Shown: one piece after another, positions 51,169 through 61,837 of the stretch
Position numbering within the stretch: the first letter of the stretch is position 1
Layout: each line of letters opens with the position of its first letter
Assembly: GCA_002786025.1 (NCBI GenBank)
Contig: NHNW01000006.1
Coordinates: forward strand, 248,001-312,000
Source: Zasmidium citrigriseum
Lineage: Eukaryota; Ascomycota; Dothideomycetes; Mycosphaerellales; Mycosphaerellaceae
Direction of reading: 5' to 3'
DNA: 64,000 nucleotides
Program-made: the position numbers and the translations under genes
Notes under the pieces: generated by a model
The model's input: only the letters and a program-made list of their open reading frames with translations
Told to the model about the DNA's origin: nothing
Database searches by the model: none

Positions 51169-53249
51169 GTCTTTCAATCACATGAGTGTTGCGGTGAAGG
51201 TGCGTTGTGGGTTGAGAAAGGCATGAGCGAAGCGGCGCGGTTCTTGTGGTCGTGAATAAAGTGGTGTTGGTGACGGAACGAGCGATCGACAGTGATTGGG
51301 CGTAGAAGGCGGTCGTGACGGTGTAACCACGTCTGAGGTCGTTGATTGGTACTTTGTTTGGACGCGTGCAGTCCTATCCGGGAAGCGGTGTCTTGCGATG
51401 CAGCGTTTGCTGCCGGCAGGCCCTCGTCGCACAGTATCCCAAACACCGTGGACGGCCACAGGGCGACGTTTGAAAGAGTAACAGGTCGAGTGGACTGCCA
51501 GGCGCAGAGAACAAAGAACCTGGGAGAGGTCCGTCGTGGGAGCAGAGCGCACGAGCCAAGTTTGGCCAGGTAACCCCTGCACGCTAGAGCGCGCCAGCAA
51601 GCGGCCCCGGCTGGAATCCGTCGCCTTGGAATTCCCCGCAACTCTATTATCCACAGCGCGGGAGCGTCGTGCTTGCCCTGAGAAGATTGGAACGCAGTGT
51701 TCTCTTTCCTCTTCATCGCCCACACGAGGCTCTCTTGTGGCCCACTCAATAATCGTCAGGAGTGTTTTTATGAGAAAAAGCTCCTCACTCCGGGTTGGTC
51801 TCGGCACGGCTGCGATACTTCTGCGCTGGCCTGCTGCTGGCGGCCCAACTTGACCACGATGCCCGGCCTCATGCAGCAACGGCGGAGAGCTTCACACGGC
51901 CTGCAGCGCAAGTGCTGTTCCTGCAGACACCGGCACATGCGCCTTTTGGCCTTCCAGGCAATGAGATCACGCCCTCCTGCGTGGTACATGCGCACTTCTG
52001 TACCTCAGCTTTCTTCTCTTCTTCCACCGCTCGCTTGCGCAACGAAGACGCATCGCGAACGAGAATTTTCCCGCGGCCCCATTCGCTCGTGCGCAGAAAA
52101 TCGACAGTTTGGTAGTCAACGATTGGTACGGCGCATCCATCAGCGTCATTGCGTCTGCATCTGCCGGTCCAACTGGAACTTGCAGCGAGAGAATTTGTCC
52201 AATCTGCCGACACTTCCTGACCACCTCCACCTCTGAGCGAAGACTTCCTAGTCCTGCCGAACATCGCACCGCCGTCACCGCCAAACTTGTGCGAAGCCGT
52301 TGAAGGGCCGCATGCTGGTGAAGTCACGTTAGTCCAGGGGAAAGCCTTTTAAAGCTGTTTGAAGTGTAGGCATATCCCTGTCCTGCCAAACTTTCACTCA
52401 CTCCTCCACGTGCTGCTTCAAAATCAACAGCCAACTCGAACGACACCGCGACTGCGGTGCCAACTCACGGTCTCGACTCCATCATCCGGTCGTACGGGAC
52501 CAGCCATGACCAGCAGTCGCCGTCATACGCGATCTCAAAAGGAAGACATAGCACCTGAGCAGATGTCTTGCTCAGGTTTGGTACCCTTTCTCCGGACCGA
52601 TCCAGCTACCTTCGCATTGGGTTTCCGCACCACGAGCTCTCGCTGCCGAACCTACCAAACATCCATTGGGCATTAATCGAACAGCAATACTACTGACTTC
52701 ATAGCTAAATGCCGCCTCCTTTGCTACACGCTATTGGACGTTGCGAATCTCGCCGCGTGACGACACGTAGCATGCCAATGGGACGTTGTCTGCCTCTATG
52801 GAATCTGGTCGAGTTCATCTCAATATATTGCATGGCACTCTCGCGCGTGTACGCGTTCTGGAGACTTTGCATGGACTGGCATTCTAGACGTCTGCATCAC
52901 GCGGCAACAATCTTGAGCTACCATGATCCTGGCTATGGGTCTGGAACCCGGCAACATCTGGGAGAAAGCAAGTTCTGCTTCTTAAGCAACTCCACAACAT
53001 TGCAATATGCTCCGTCAACAGCTATGATCGTGGTGCAAACGAAAGAGCAGGTACACATGTCGTCTAAACATGAATGCATGTCGCTGACTCGCCAGCCGAA
53101 AGGACTGCTCCATCCCAATCTCCGCATTTGGATCCCACCACCACCGCCATTGACACCTCCTGCGTCTCAACAGCAGAAAAACAACACATCCTTGGCATAC
53201 ATTTGATGAACGATTGCCGCCTGCGTCGCGGAGTTCACGGATCAACCAC
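51169..53249. other. Gene-poor stretch, about 2.1 kb
   Basis: Many open frames of 60-230 codons occur on both strands, but none shows family motifs, consistent intron structure or codon pattern, and they overlap heavily. 51169-52300 is GC-rich, as promoters of this genome often are. I see no gene, tRNA or repeat that I can support. Confidence 0.4.
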
Positions 53250-53957
53250 TTACTCCCCCTTCCCTGTCGGCGGCGTCCACCCAGCAATAACTTGGTCAAA
53301 GTTGATGATGTTCTGTCAAGCGAACCCACGAGTCAGTCCTTCAAAACTCCCGAACCGAAGGGGACTTCCTTGCAGCACAGATTGTCAAATATGTCACGCA
53401 TCTGTTGACATAACCAACCTACCTCGTCGAGATCTACAAGGATAATCGTAAGTCTTGCGCCATTCTTAAAACTTGTCACGTATAGCCTCTCTGCGGGGTC
53501 CTCTTACCTGTCACTGTGAATGACTTGAGACCCCACGGTTTGCTGGTCACTCCTTGCAGGACTTTGGCGTCTTTCGATTTGAAGGTCTCGAGGAGCTGCT
53601 CGAGTTCGTCCTCTGCGCCTGCGCCTGCGATGCGAATGTGGATTTTGCCGAAGGCGACGTCGTTGGGTAAGTCAGGGAATGTTCGCCCTGTGTGAGTTTC
53701 GTACTCTCGTTAGCACTCTTCGCTCTCCTCAAAAATTTTACTCTCAGACTTCGAATCCTAAAGATGAAGGAAAAAGCATACTCCTCAAATACAAATTCAC
53801 CGCCGCACTCCCTTCTCCTCCTCTGCTGCAACCAACAATAATCCTTCCCATCCCTCCCCGCAACTCTGAAACCCAAGATCTCGGTCTAGTATTCGATGGA
53901 ATTTGGGACGGACGTCACTGGTAGCGAGGGCGTGATCTTGCAGAAGCTTGGTGCCAT
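53250..53957 (-). pseudogene. Broken glyoxalase/VOC-family gene (nonsense codon plus frameshift)
   Basis: Remains of four exons: 53957..53782, 53687..53508, 53433..53423 (11 nt), 53312..53250, with introns of 94, 74 and 110 nt; the first has a TGCTAAC branch site. The conserved text is easy to follow: an opening ATG, then SIEY, TEILGFRVAGRDGKDYCW, AAVNLYLR, FPDLPNDVAFGKIHIRIAG, VTSKPWGLKSFTVTDLDE and NIINFDQVIAGW, ending at TAA. Two lesions interrupt it: a TAG at 53886-53888 after SIEY, where the family has a Tyr, and a one-base shift in the purine run near 53805-53812 between DYCWLQQ and GSAAVNLYLR. The intact family binds metal and acts on small molecules (glyoxalase, bleomycin resistance, dioxygenase). 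Upstream exons could not be found. Confidence 0.7.
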
Positions 53958-54346
53958 GGTTGGGGTGAGACAGGATTGCGTTCTGGAAGTTCTTTCTTTT
54001 TGGTGCGGTTCTAGACGTCACTGAGGAAACAAGAGTGGGATTGAACTTGTTGACTTCGTGAGGAAACGGTGATGAAATGTCTTGGATGACAAGTCGGGAG
54101 TGCTGGAAATCCGACGCTCCGAGAATTGAAGCTGTTCTTGTGTGGCTTTGGTCGTTCTTGCCGTTTCGGCGTTTACGGAGCTGATGCACAACATGGAAGG
54201 CGCGCGCGTAGCCAGCTGGGCAGGGCAGGTGCGATGGTGCTCACGTGTGTATTACGAAAGCGGAGGTCGAACTCGTCTTCCACCTCATCGTTCTCATCTA
54301 GCCAAATAGCTGCTATTTGCGATCGATGCGGAGGGGACTCCTTTTT
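53958..54346. other. Intergenic, about 390 bp
   Basis: 5' flank of the broken glyoxalase gene. A minus-strand open frame (53797-54189) overlaps the pseudogene in the wrong frame; nothing else seen. Confidence 0.4.
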
Positions 54347-55159
54347 TTACTGCTCTGCCCTGGCTTTGATATCCCTAGTTCTCTCTTCTGCATGCTTTCG
54401 TTCAAATAGCAGACTCACGAAAGTCTCCCACCCACCGGGTCCAACAAACTTCAACTTTCTTCCCACGACAACAATAACCTTCCCAAACTCTCCTCAGATC
54501 CAGAACCTTTTCCCTTAGGCAGTTCGTCCCCATCCACTGGAGCCTCCAGACCAGCCCCGCACGTTCTATTTGAAATGACGAAACTTGCTATCGATTGGGA
54601 TATAGATATGATAAGGGCTTCTTTCCAGGGAGTTCGAGGTCTTGATATATAAGATCTTCATCCTTCGAAAAGATCGCCTTCTCTGCTTGCTGCTCTCGCG
54701 CGGCATGGTTTGATGAAGGAGGCGGTGTCCTGGGGGAGATTGCCACGCAGAAATTGGAGGGCAGTTGCGTCTGCAGAGCCCTAACAATGGAGGGACAAGA
54801 TGTCGAAGTGTCCCTTCTCATGGCGGTCAAATGTCCATTCGGTCGAGTGCCAAGGCATTCGCATCCGTTCATCATGCTCCTCCGGTTGAGCATTCGACGT
54901 GACGACAGATTTCCGTGCTCATAGATGTTGTCATGCTTGCTCGTGCGGTCAGCCTTAGCGGCATTCTCGTTGGCAGCCAGAATCGCATCAGGCCTAAGTT
55001 CAAGATTTCCTTCAAGACACCCAGACTTCGAGACCTCTGCTCGTACTTTCTGGTCTTATCGTGCAATGAAGCCCGGATAGCATCGTAGTCGTCCGTTATG
55101 GTCCATTTCCACCAAGACTTCAACTCTCTGTGAAGCCCCTGATGCGAGACTGCAATCAT
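54347..55159 (-). pseudogene. Unrecognised, probably decayed coding region
   Basis: Three protein-like stretches follow one another on the minus strand in different frames. First, from an ATG at 55159: LKSWWKWTITDDYDAIRASL followed by a charged helix. Second, from about 55000 into 54588: RPDAILAANENAAKADR and, later, EQQAEKAIFSKDEDLIYQD. Third, about 54490-54347: GKVIVVVGRKLKFVGPGG then FERKHAEERTRDIKARAEQ and a stop. No intron set that I could find joins them cleanly, and stops lie between the second and third. I do not recognise the family. It may be a real multi-exon gene that I failed to solve, but it sits between a broken glyoxalase gene and an intact regulator, 17 bp from the stop of the latter. 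Confidence 0.3.
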
Positions 55160-55176
55160 TCAATGCCTTCCTTGCT

Positions 55177-56936
55177 TCAAGAAGGCATCAACCCCCTCCT
55201 ATCCCCATCATCCAACTGATCCGCCAGCACGAAAGCATGGGAAATCCCCATCGTCTGCCCAAGCAACCTCAACATTCCCATAACCCACCTCCGAATCGGT
55301 CCTCCAGGCGGATCCGCTGCACCAGCCGTAAACAGTGGGAACTGGATCAAGTAACCCCCCGCCATCCTCACAAAAGGCAGATCTTTCGTTCGTCGTTCCG
55401 CGGTTTTGAAGGGGACGTAGTCACGGCTGTTGAATACGCCCCAGAGGTTATCTTTCTCAGAGACTTCGTTTGTTTCGTCGGGGAATTGGGTCCCTTGTAG
55501 GCGATTTTCGAAATGTTGCGGGATGGAGGCCAGAATGGCGAGTTGGAGTTGACGGGTGAAGCCCAGGGCGTCGTGGAGCTGGTCTTGTTGCTTGGGGGTG
55601 AGATGGACAGCCGGAGCGGTACGGAGGGCTTTGCTCATTATGTCGATGAGGAGCATTCGGTAGGAACACATAGCGCAGAACATTTGTGTTACTAGGCTGG
55701 TGCGGAAGACGTAGTAGTAGTCGGCGTAGATCGTCGGTCCTGCCTGGTAGACCACGGTGGGTTTCCAGTCGGAGTTGGCCATAGCGAGGATGTCGTTGAA
55801 CTCTGTGAAAATCTCGAGGGCGGAGGTGATTATGGAGTGGACTTCTGAGGCCTCTCGTGGACTGTTGCCGGGCAGTAGTCGTGCATGGAGGTCGGCGACT
55901 CGCATTGCGGCGCAGTGGAAGCGCCAAACGGAGTCCTTGGGATCTGGGACGAATTGCTTAGCTACTTCTTGGATTGCAGTAACATGTGGTGGTAATGGAA
56001 GTCGTCGAGCCAGGCAAGCGATGATCAGATTTGATGTCGTTTGCATGAACAAGCGACATCCCGTGTGCGTCTTGAATTGTTCGGGGCCGCGGAGCTGGAG
56101 CAACGATGCGGCTCCTTTGATGTGGTCCCTCCAGGCATCGAGACTCCGTTCGTAGCCTGAGAGGATCTCGAAGATGGCGAGGATGTTGATGGCTTGGAGT
56201 GTGCTTTGAAAAACACATTAGCATGGGTTCATGCTACCCATTGTCGTAAGCCTTACCTATCTTTCTTGACCTCCTCAGGAGATCGAAGTGCCTGGTTCGT
56301 CCTCCGGATCGCATCAAGGTAATGCTTTCGTGCTGCAGGATGTGATACCGTATCACCACTTCCAGTCTGTCTCGTCGCTCCAGCCAGCCCAAGCGCCAAA
56401 ACACTCGAGTGAAGACATCCATTGCCATCTTCAATATCCCACAGCTCTCTCCGATCCTTGTACTTGAAAACATACTTGTCAAAGAACCAGCCCAGAGCGA
56501 GATCATCCAGACTCGGCGAGATGCTGAAAATCGACGGCGGCGAAATCGAAGTAGTTGAGTCAGAATCCGAAGAGTCGCTCGAAGATAACGATGCCGAGAC
56601 TTGCGATTCGACCTTTTGCACGATCGCTCTTGGAGCAATCGCCTTCGTGACAGTAACGGCCTTCGGTGATGACCGGATCTTCCTCTGCTGCTGCGAAGCC
56701 CTCACTTTCGTCCTAACATTCTCACTCTCATCATGAAACATCAACGCTCCGACATCCCGATATCCATCACACTTCCACCCAGACTTCTCACACTTCACAC
56801 AGCCGTCAGGTCGAAGGTCACACTGGGAAAGGTCAGCGAGACAGCCAATGAGAGTCGTCTTCTTTCATCAGCTCGCCTTGATCTTCCTTCGCCGACAGGT
56901 AGCACATCCTGCCGACGGCCTGCCCCTGTAAGGCAT
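55177..56936 (-). CDS. Zn2Cys6 transcription factor (Fungal_trans_2 type) with a GC-AG first intron
   Basis: Exons 56936..56877, 56822..56257, 56203..55177; introns 54 and 53 nt; 550 residues. The zinc cluster is split by the first intron: residues 11-20 end in CATCRRRKIK and exon 2 resumes with CDLRPDGC, giving a perfect CX2CX6CX6CX2CX6C with VKCEKSGWKC at 29-38. For this join the donor must be GC (AAG then GCGAGC), acceptor TTTCCCAG. A Ser-rich linker precedes the regulator domain, with LALGWFFDKYVFKYKDRREL, STLQAINILAIFEILSGYER and DAWRDHIKGAASLLQLRG, the last being the mark of the PF11951-type family. Target genes unknown. Confidence 0.88.
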
Positions 56937-57951
56937 CGTGGATCTTTTTCGCTTGCGTCTTGTTCAATGCTGGCTATCTCGGTCGGTTATGTGCTTGGCT
57001 GTAACCTGGCAGGCATGTTGTCGACTGCGGCGCACCGATCGAGCGCTGCGCAATCCCGAGTTGGACGTGGGCGGTGTCGATTCGAAAATAACCTCAGTTT
57101 TCCCGTAGTCGTTGCTAGAGCGTAGCGTTGGTTTGGATTTCAGTGTCACTCTAAACGACCACTGCCGCTTACATCATCGCTCGTGAACTGCGGCTGAATG
57201 TGTATGTAATGGCTTCCATGTTGACGCTGGGATGCGCGTCGACTGCTGAGATATGAGCGTCAAAGGCGGATGGAATGAAGAAGCTTGAACACCAGTGCAT
57301 GTCGGGCTGAGATGTGTGAAGTGCCGGGAGCAAGCATTTCGATGAAATATTGAAGGCACCAATTAAGCTTTCGTTAGCGTAAGGTTTAATTTGGATCACA
57401 TTATTAGCCTTGATAGATCGTGTCTCTGTGTATGGATCGCCTACTCAGAAAGTAAGCGTTTCAACACAGCAGATTGAGATTGTAAGTTCGGCGTGCTCGT
57501 CTTCCACGTGGAAGCTGCTGAGCCGCAGTTGCCTCCGCGGACCCATAGCGAATCACGATTGCCTGGGCCTTCAATATGCTCTGAAGGACGGTCCAGTACG
57601 TAGGCCAAGAGCTGCTGGGAGTCTTGGGTGTCCTATAACGTTGCTGAAATGTTCGTTGTACTGGTGGTGGTACTCGTTCGTGTGCTTGGTATGTGATCAA
57701 TCTGGCATCCGAGAGTAGATCATCGCATGTCTGTCCTCATACTGTTCCTCGATACTCTGCTAGTGAGCTTTTCATGAAACAAAGACAGCTTTGATATGCA
57801 GATACTCTTCTAAACGCAGGATGGAGTCGCGTGACAGATATTTGATAGTATGGCAATAGAAGTTGTGTTTTCAAACAATCGTTCCTTCCGTTACCTTTGT
57901 CCCTCGATATTGCGACACGCACTGTCTCGATTATACCCTAACACCATCAGC
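56937..57951. promoter_or_regulatory. Divergent intergenic region, 1015 bp
   Basis: Between the starts of the regulator (left) and the GPI-type protein (right). Only short unconvincing open frames. Relatively AT-rich around 57340-57480. Confidence 0.45.
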
Positions 57952-59074
57952 ATGAAGCGTCATTCAATCCTTCTCGCCTTTGGACTCCTTGGCATTGTCC
58001 ACGCTCAGGTCGCTGGAGTCGGCCCAGAAGCGTACAACAACACCAATCTGGAAGTCCAGACCTGCGACGCTCTCCCCTGTGCCGCAAACGACAACAGCAC
58101 CATATGCTGGGCGAACCGCAACGACGGAGAAGAAACAGAAGCAGTCGGAGTGGGCTTGATCTCCAACGCCCTCAACCTCTCTGACACCCTCAGCCTTTCC
58201 CTGACGCTTATCGACGGCTTCTCGATTGCAATCTACTCAAGCAGCGTTGAGCAATACATCAGCACGACCCGCACGCTCTATGCCGGCGCCCCTCAGGATG
58301 CCAACCTGACCAGTCAGCCCCCCGCGTGCATGTTGATGATGCAGCATCAGTCAACGACGTTCCCGTACGCTCCAGAGAGTTTCTCAAGTCGCCCACCGGA
58401 CAAGAATTCGACCAATTGTCCTTATGAATTCCTGTCACTCGGCACGACCAGTCGTGAGATTTCCGGGTACATTCGCGATTTCGAGTATGACGATGTTTCG
58501 AGTCTGGGTCGTTGCGAGGCTCTGGCGTCGTATGTCGAGTATCGCCTTCGAGGAGATGACATTGCCCTGGGATTTTACTATGCCAGCGTACGTTCTGCGT
58601 GGAAGACATTTTGATTATATCCACGATGACTGACTTGCTCTTGCACTCCAGTTAGTCTCAGTTACTGGAGGTGCCGTCGCAGGCCCAGGTGTCGAAACCG
58701 ACATGGCCAAGATCCGCACAGGTCTCGCTCCGCAGGACATCAATCCGGCATCATGTCAACCTGTCCAACCTTCATCATACCAGCTCTACAACGTCACATC
58801 AGCAACGCAAGTCTTGCGAGAAAACCCAATGGACCAGAACACAATGATTGGAGGAAGGACAGGGTACACACCTCTTGTCAGTGTCCTGTACGACGATGGC
58901 GACTTTTCAGACCCAGATGTGCGGTTCTTTTGTGTGCATGTGCGAGCACCCGATGGGTTTGAGCTGCCATACTCCCGGATTCTGGCCAACGGGGCCGATA
59001 CGGGAGCCTTTCGACGGCCATCATTCTGGGTAGCCCTGACGGTACTGGCGGTTAGCCTCTTTGTAGCGATATAG
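57952..59074 (+). CDS. Secreted, probably GPI-anchored protein of unknown function
   Basis: Exons 57952..58587 and 58652..59074, intron 64 nt, phase 0; 352 residues. The ATG at 57952 gives a signal peptide MKRHSILLAFGLLGIVHAQ; an in-frame ATG at 57850 would bury it. The mature protein has about eight Cys (QTCDALPCAANDNSTICW, SQPPACMLMM, NSTNCPYEF, GRCEALASY, PASCQPVQ, FFCVHVRAPDG), several N-glycosylation sites, and a C-terminal hydrophobic tail (SFWVALTVLAVSLFVAI) after GADTGAF, which fits a GPI-attachment signal. I do not recognise a domain. Proteins of this layout are common at fungal cell walls; no enzymatic motif is visible. Confidence 0.8.
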
Positions 59075-59301
59075 CGAGCCTAGGAATTCGATCAGCGCTA
59101 AATTTAAACAGTCCTGCTTTCTATGTAGAACGTATAATGATGCACGGCTGAGGAAAGGTTGAAGGGCTTGGGGATGAAAGTTTTGGGGCATTTTCAGTAG
59201 TGACAGTCGTTCGACTTCATCGTTTACTTGCGATCGTTCAGTCAAGCTATACTTGTGCGAAACCCTTTCAGCTCGGAGTACGCGCAGCTCTAACACTCTG
59301 T

Positions 59302-61837
59302 CTAAGAGCTACGGCTACCCATTGGCTCGAATGGGAAGGCTGCGGCGACAAGAGCCATGGCGATGTACAGCGCAGCGCAGATGTAGATTGGGACCGGAGT
59401 CGAAGTGTCGGCATAGCTATCTGGATGTCAGTCTCGTTGTTCTCATGCAAGGCAACAGCGATACATACGTGGCGATGACAGCGCTCATGATACCCATGAA
59501 GCGGTTGAGACCAATCGAAACACCGTTGCCAGTGCCACGGTGAGCAGATGGGAGCACTTCTGGAGTGTAGGCATAGAGTGTGCCGTAGTAGATGTTCTGA
59601 GATAGAAGGTCAGTGTTAGCTCTCATGGAAGCCCAGCGTACAGCAAATGTCTCGCAGAAACCATATATCGTTTGCCAGAAGCGTCATTCAAGGAGTGGTC
59701 AATGGTCGTCATCCAGTCCACGTGGGGGGTTTGATCAGGCCTCAATTCCTCGAAAACGGAGAGCACACAAACGACAACCTCGAGTGTAGTCCCGAATGCT
59801 TCAAGTGGCTTATTCCCCAGAGTCAAGAAGGACGAATAAGCCCGCCGGATCCAAAATGGACCTTGACGCCTGCAGGTCGTAATGATTACATCGCACCGAC
59901 CGCATTCGCTTTGTGGATCCCTCGGGCATTGGTATTGTATAACTTGCATCTCGATGTGCAGTGGGCGGCAAGTCCGTAAATGTGCTATGACATGGGCACT
60001 CTGTGCAAGCACAGGTACAGCGAAGGCTCGCCACCCAGACATTCAGAGCACAGCGAATGGTGATTGTCGGAAGGTCCGTTTCCAGAGGCCATGGACATCT
60101 TGCGTTGATTGCAAGATGGAGGATAGGCCCCTCACCCAGACATGGTTGAAGTCACTCAGGTATGTCGAAGGATCCAGTTCCAGCTTCGAGATTTATGAAC
60201 ATCTCGCGCAAGAGCGCAAGATGTGAGGATAGGCCCCTCACCCTGACATGGCTGAAGTCACTTGGCGACTATTGGTCGGAATCCAGATGATGTGAAGTTG
60301 GCGTATTGATATAGTTGTTCCATATTGTGGCTATGACACAGGATAGGAAGAACGCGGGGAGGGAGAAACTTACCAAGCAGAAGCTGATGGCAGCCGTGAA
60401 ACCCAAGTTCTGGTCGTTGTTGCGGACTTGCGTGTATGCGAAGAAGAAGGCCATGGTGATCAAGGCACCAATGATCTGACCTTGATTAGCACAAGAGCAA
60501 GTTGTCGTGAGATGCCAATCTCAACTTACCATGGTTCCTCGTCTGCCCCAGAACCACTTCGATCGACACATGAATCCAGCCAGAATTGGACTGGGGATGG
60601 AGCAAGCATTGGCGATGGCGTAGTTCCTCCACTGATCACTCTGGCTCAAACCCCCTAGCGCAGCGCCACGAGTTCTCAAGTACACAGGCAAGAACACATT
60701 GTACAGCGGGTAGGCGAGACCAATCAGGAGCCAGGAGAACCAGATGAGTGACGTCGAGAGTCCTAGTCTCTTGGTGATGAACAATCCTTTAAGATGCACC
60801 CAAACTTCGTTGAAGGAGAAGCGAGATTTGGCATGAGCCGAGACCGAGCCCCGTCGTTCGTTGTTTGCTCCAACGGTACCGCAGGCTTGCATTCGATCCA
60901 GAGTCAAACTGCACGGTCTGTGGTACTTGTTGGCGATGAATTGGAGAGTCTCGACGACTTCCTCATCTTTGCCTTCTCCAACCAAGAACTTGGGCGTCTC
61001 CTTCAATCGGATCACAGTGATACGCAGAATGCTCATGACGAAGACTAGAGCACCGTTGGCGAACCAGACGTATCGCCAGCCAGGGTTGGTGTTCCAGTTG
61101 CAAGGTACGCCGGTCTCAGATGGCAGTCCAGGGCAAGAGTAGTTTGGTAGAAAGGCCCAGGCAAACAGTCCCGCGATCAATTGCCCAAGGCCCCACCAAG
61201 CAGCCATGAGGGTCAATAGCCATTGCTTCTTGGATGGCAGGTACTCGAGGAAGACAGCCGTGTCGAGGACAAGGTTGCCGCCCGCACCGAAGGCGGATAA
61301 ACAAGTGCTAGAGAACTATCAGTGTCGCTCCAAGATAGGAGGGACTTTGAAATTGACGTACAACAAGCCCAGAACAATCCAGTTGGGGGAGGCACCAGCA
61401 ACGATGCAGAAGACCGAAGAGATCATCAACGAAACGTTGAATGCGTACTTGCGGCCAATGACATCGGCGGAGAGACCCCAGAACAGAGCTCCAACAAGCA
61501 TGCCCACGTAAACGGCGATGGTCAAGCCATTGTAGAAGGACGGATTGAACTCGTACTGCGCGTAGGTCGCAATGATCGATTGGATCAACAAGATCAGAGA
61601 ATCAACAGCGTATCCAAAGCCGTTCAAGATGAATAGCTTCCATTGGTATCCAGTCATCCCAATCTCATCGATGGCATTGTTGATCAAATGCATCTTAGCC
61701 TCCAGGACTGGGTCCACGCCTTCGCGGCCAAGCAGGTCGCTCTTGCCCAGGGAGAACTCGTCGACATCGTGCTCAGCTGGAGCTTCGTACGCGGGTGGGT
61801 TGGTCGGCGCCTTGGTCTTGTCGTCGAAGTCGGCCAT
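59302..61837 (-). CDS. MFS transporter (SV2/SVOP-like) with a 777-nt third intron
   Basis: Five exons: 61837..61362, 61307..60530, 60475..60374, 59596..59469, 59416..59302; introns 54, 54, 777 and 52 nt; 532 residues. Starts with a cytosolic acidic segment, then AIDEIGMTGYQWKLFILNGFGYAVDS, the MFS loop ADVIGRKYAFNVS, FGAGGNLVLDTAVFLEYLPS (the aspartate-containing helix 4 mark of this group), RLKETPKFLVGEGKDEE after helix 6, FLPVYLRTRG, and TPEVLPSAHRGTGNGVSIGLNR near helix 11. The long intron is needed because ISFCL (exon 3) and NIYYGTLYAYTPE (exon 4) are directly adjacent in the family. The acceptor of the last intron is the TAG following CCAG, since the first AG would put a stop in frame. 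Substrate unknown. Confidence 0.88.
60091..60262. repeat. Two copies of a 66-68-bp hairpin-containing repeat inside the long intron
   Basis: Copy 1 is 60091-60156 and copy 2 is 60195-60262, 104 bp apart. Both begin ATGRACATCT, contain an inverted CATCTTGC/GCAAGATG-type arm pair (perfect 8 bp in copy 1), and share GAGGATAGGCCCCTCACC followed by GACATGG and TGAAGTCACT. They lie wholly inside the third intron of the MFS gene. Confidence 0.8.

Noticed and set aside
51178..52327. Several overlapping open frames up to 233 codons on both strands
   Set aside because: Mutually overlapping, no motifs, GC-rich promoter-like DNA.
52709..53206. 165-codon plus-strand open frame
   Set aside because: Starts with ATG but shows no domain, signal peptide or coding-like pattern; kept as intergenic.
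59623..60042. 139-codon minus-strand frame inside the long MFS intron
   Set aside because: Not transposase-like and interrupted relative to the repeat structure; no evidence of coding.
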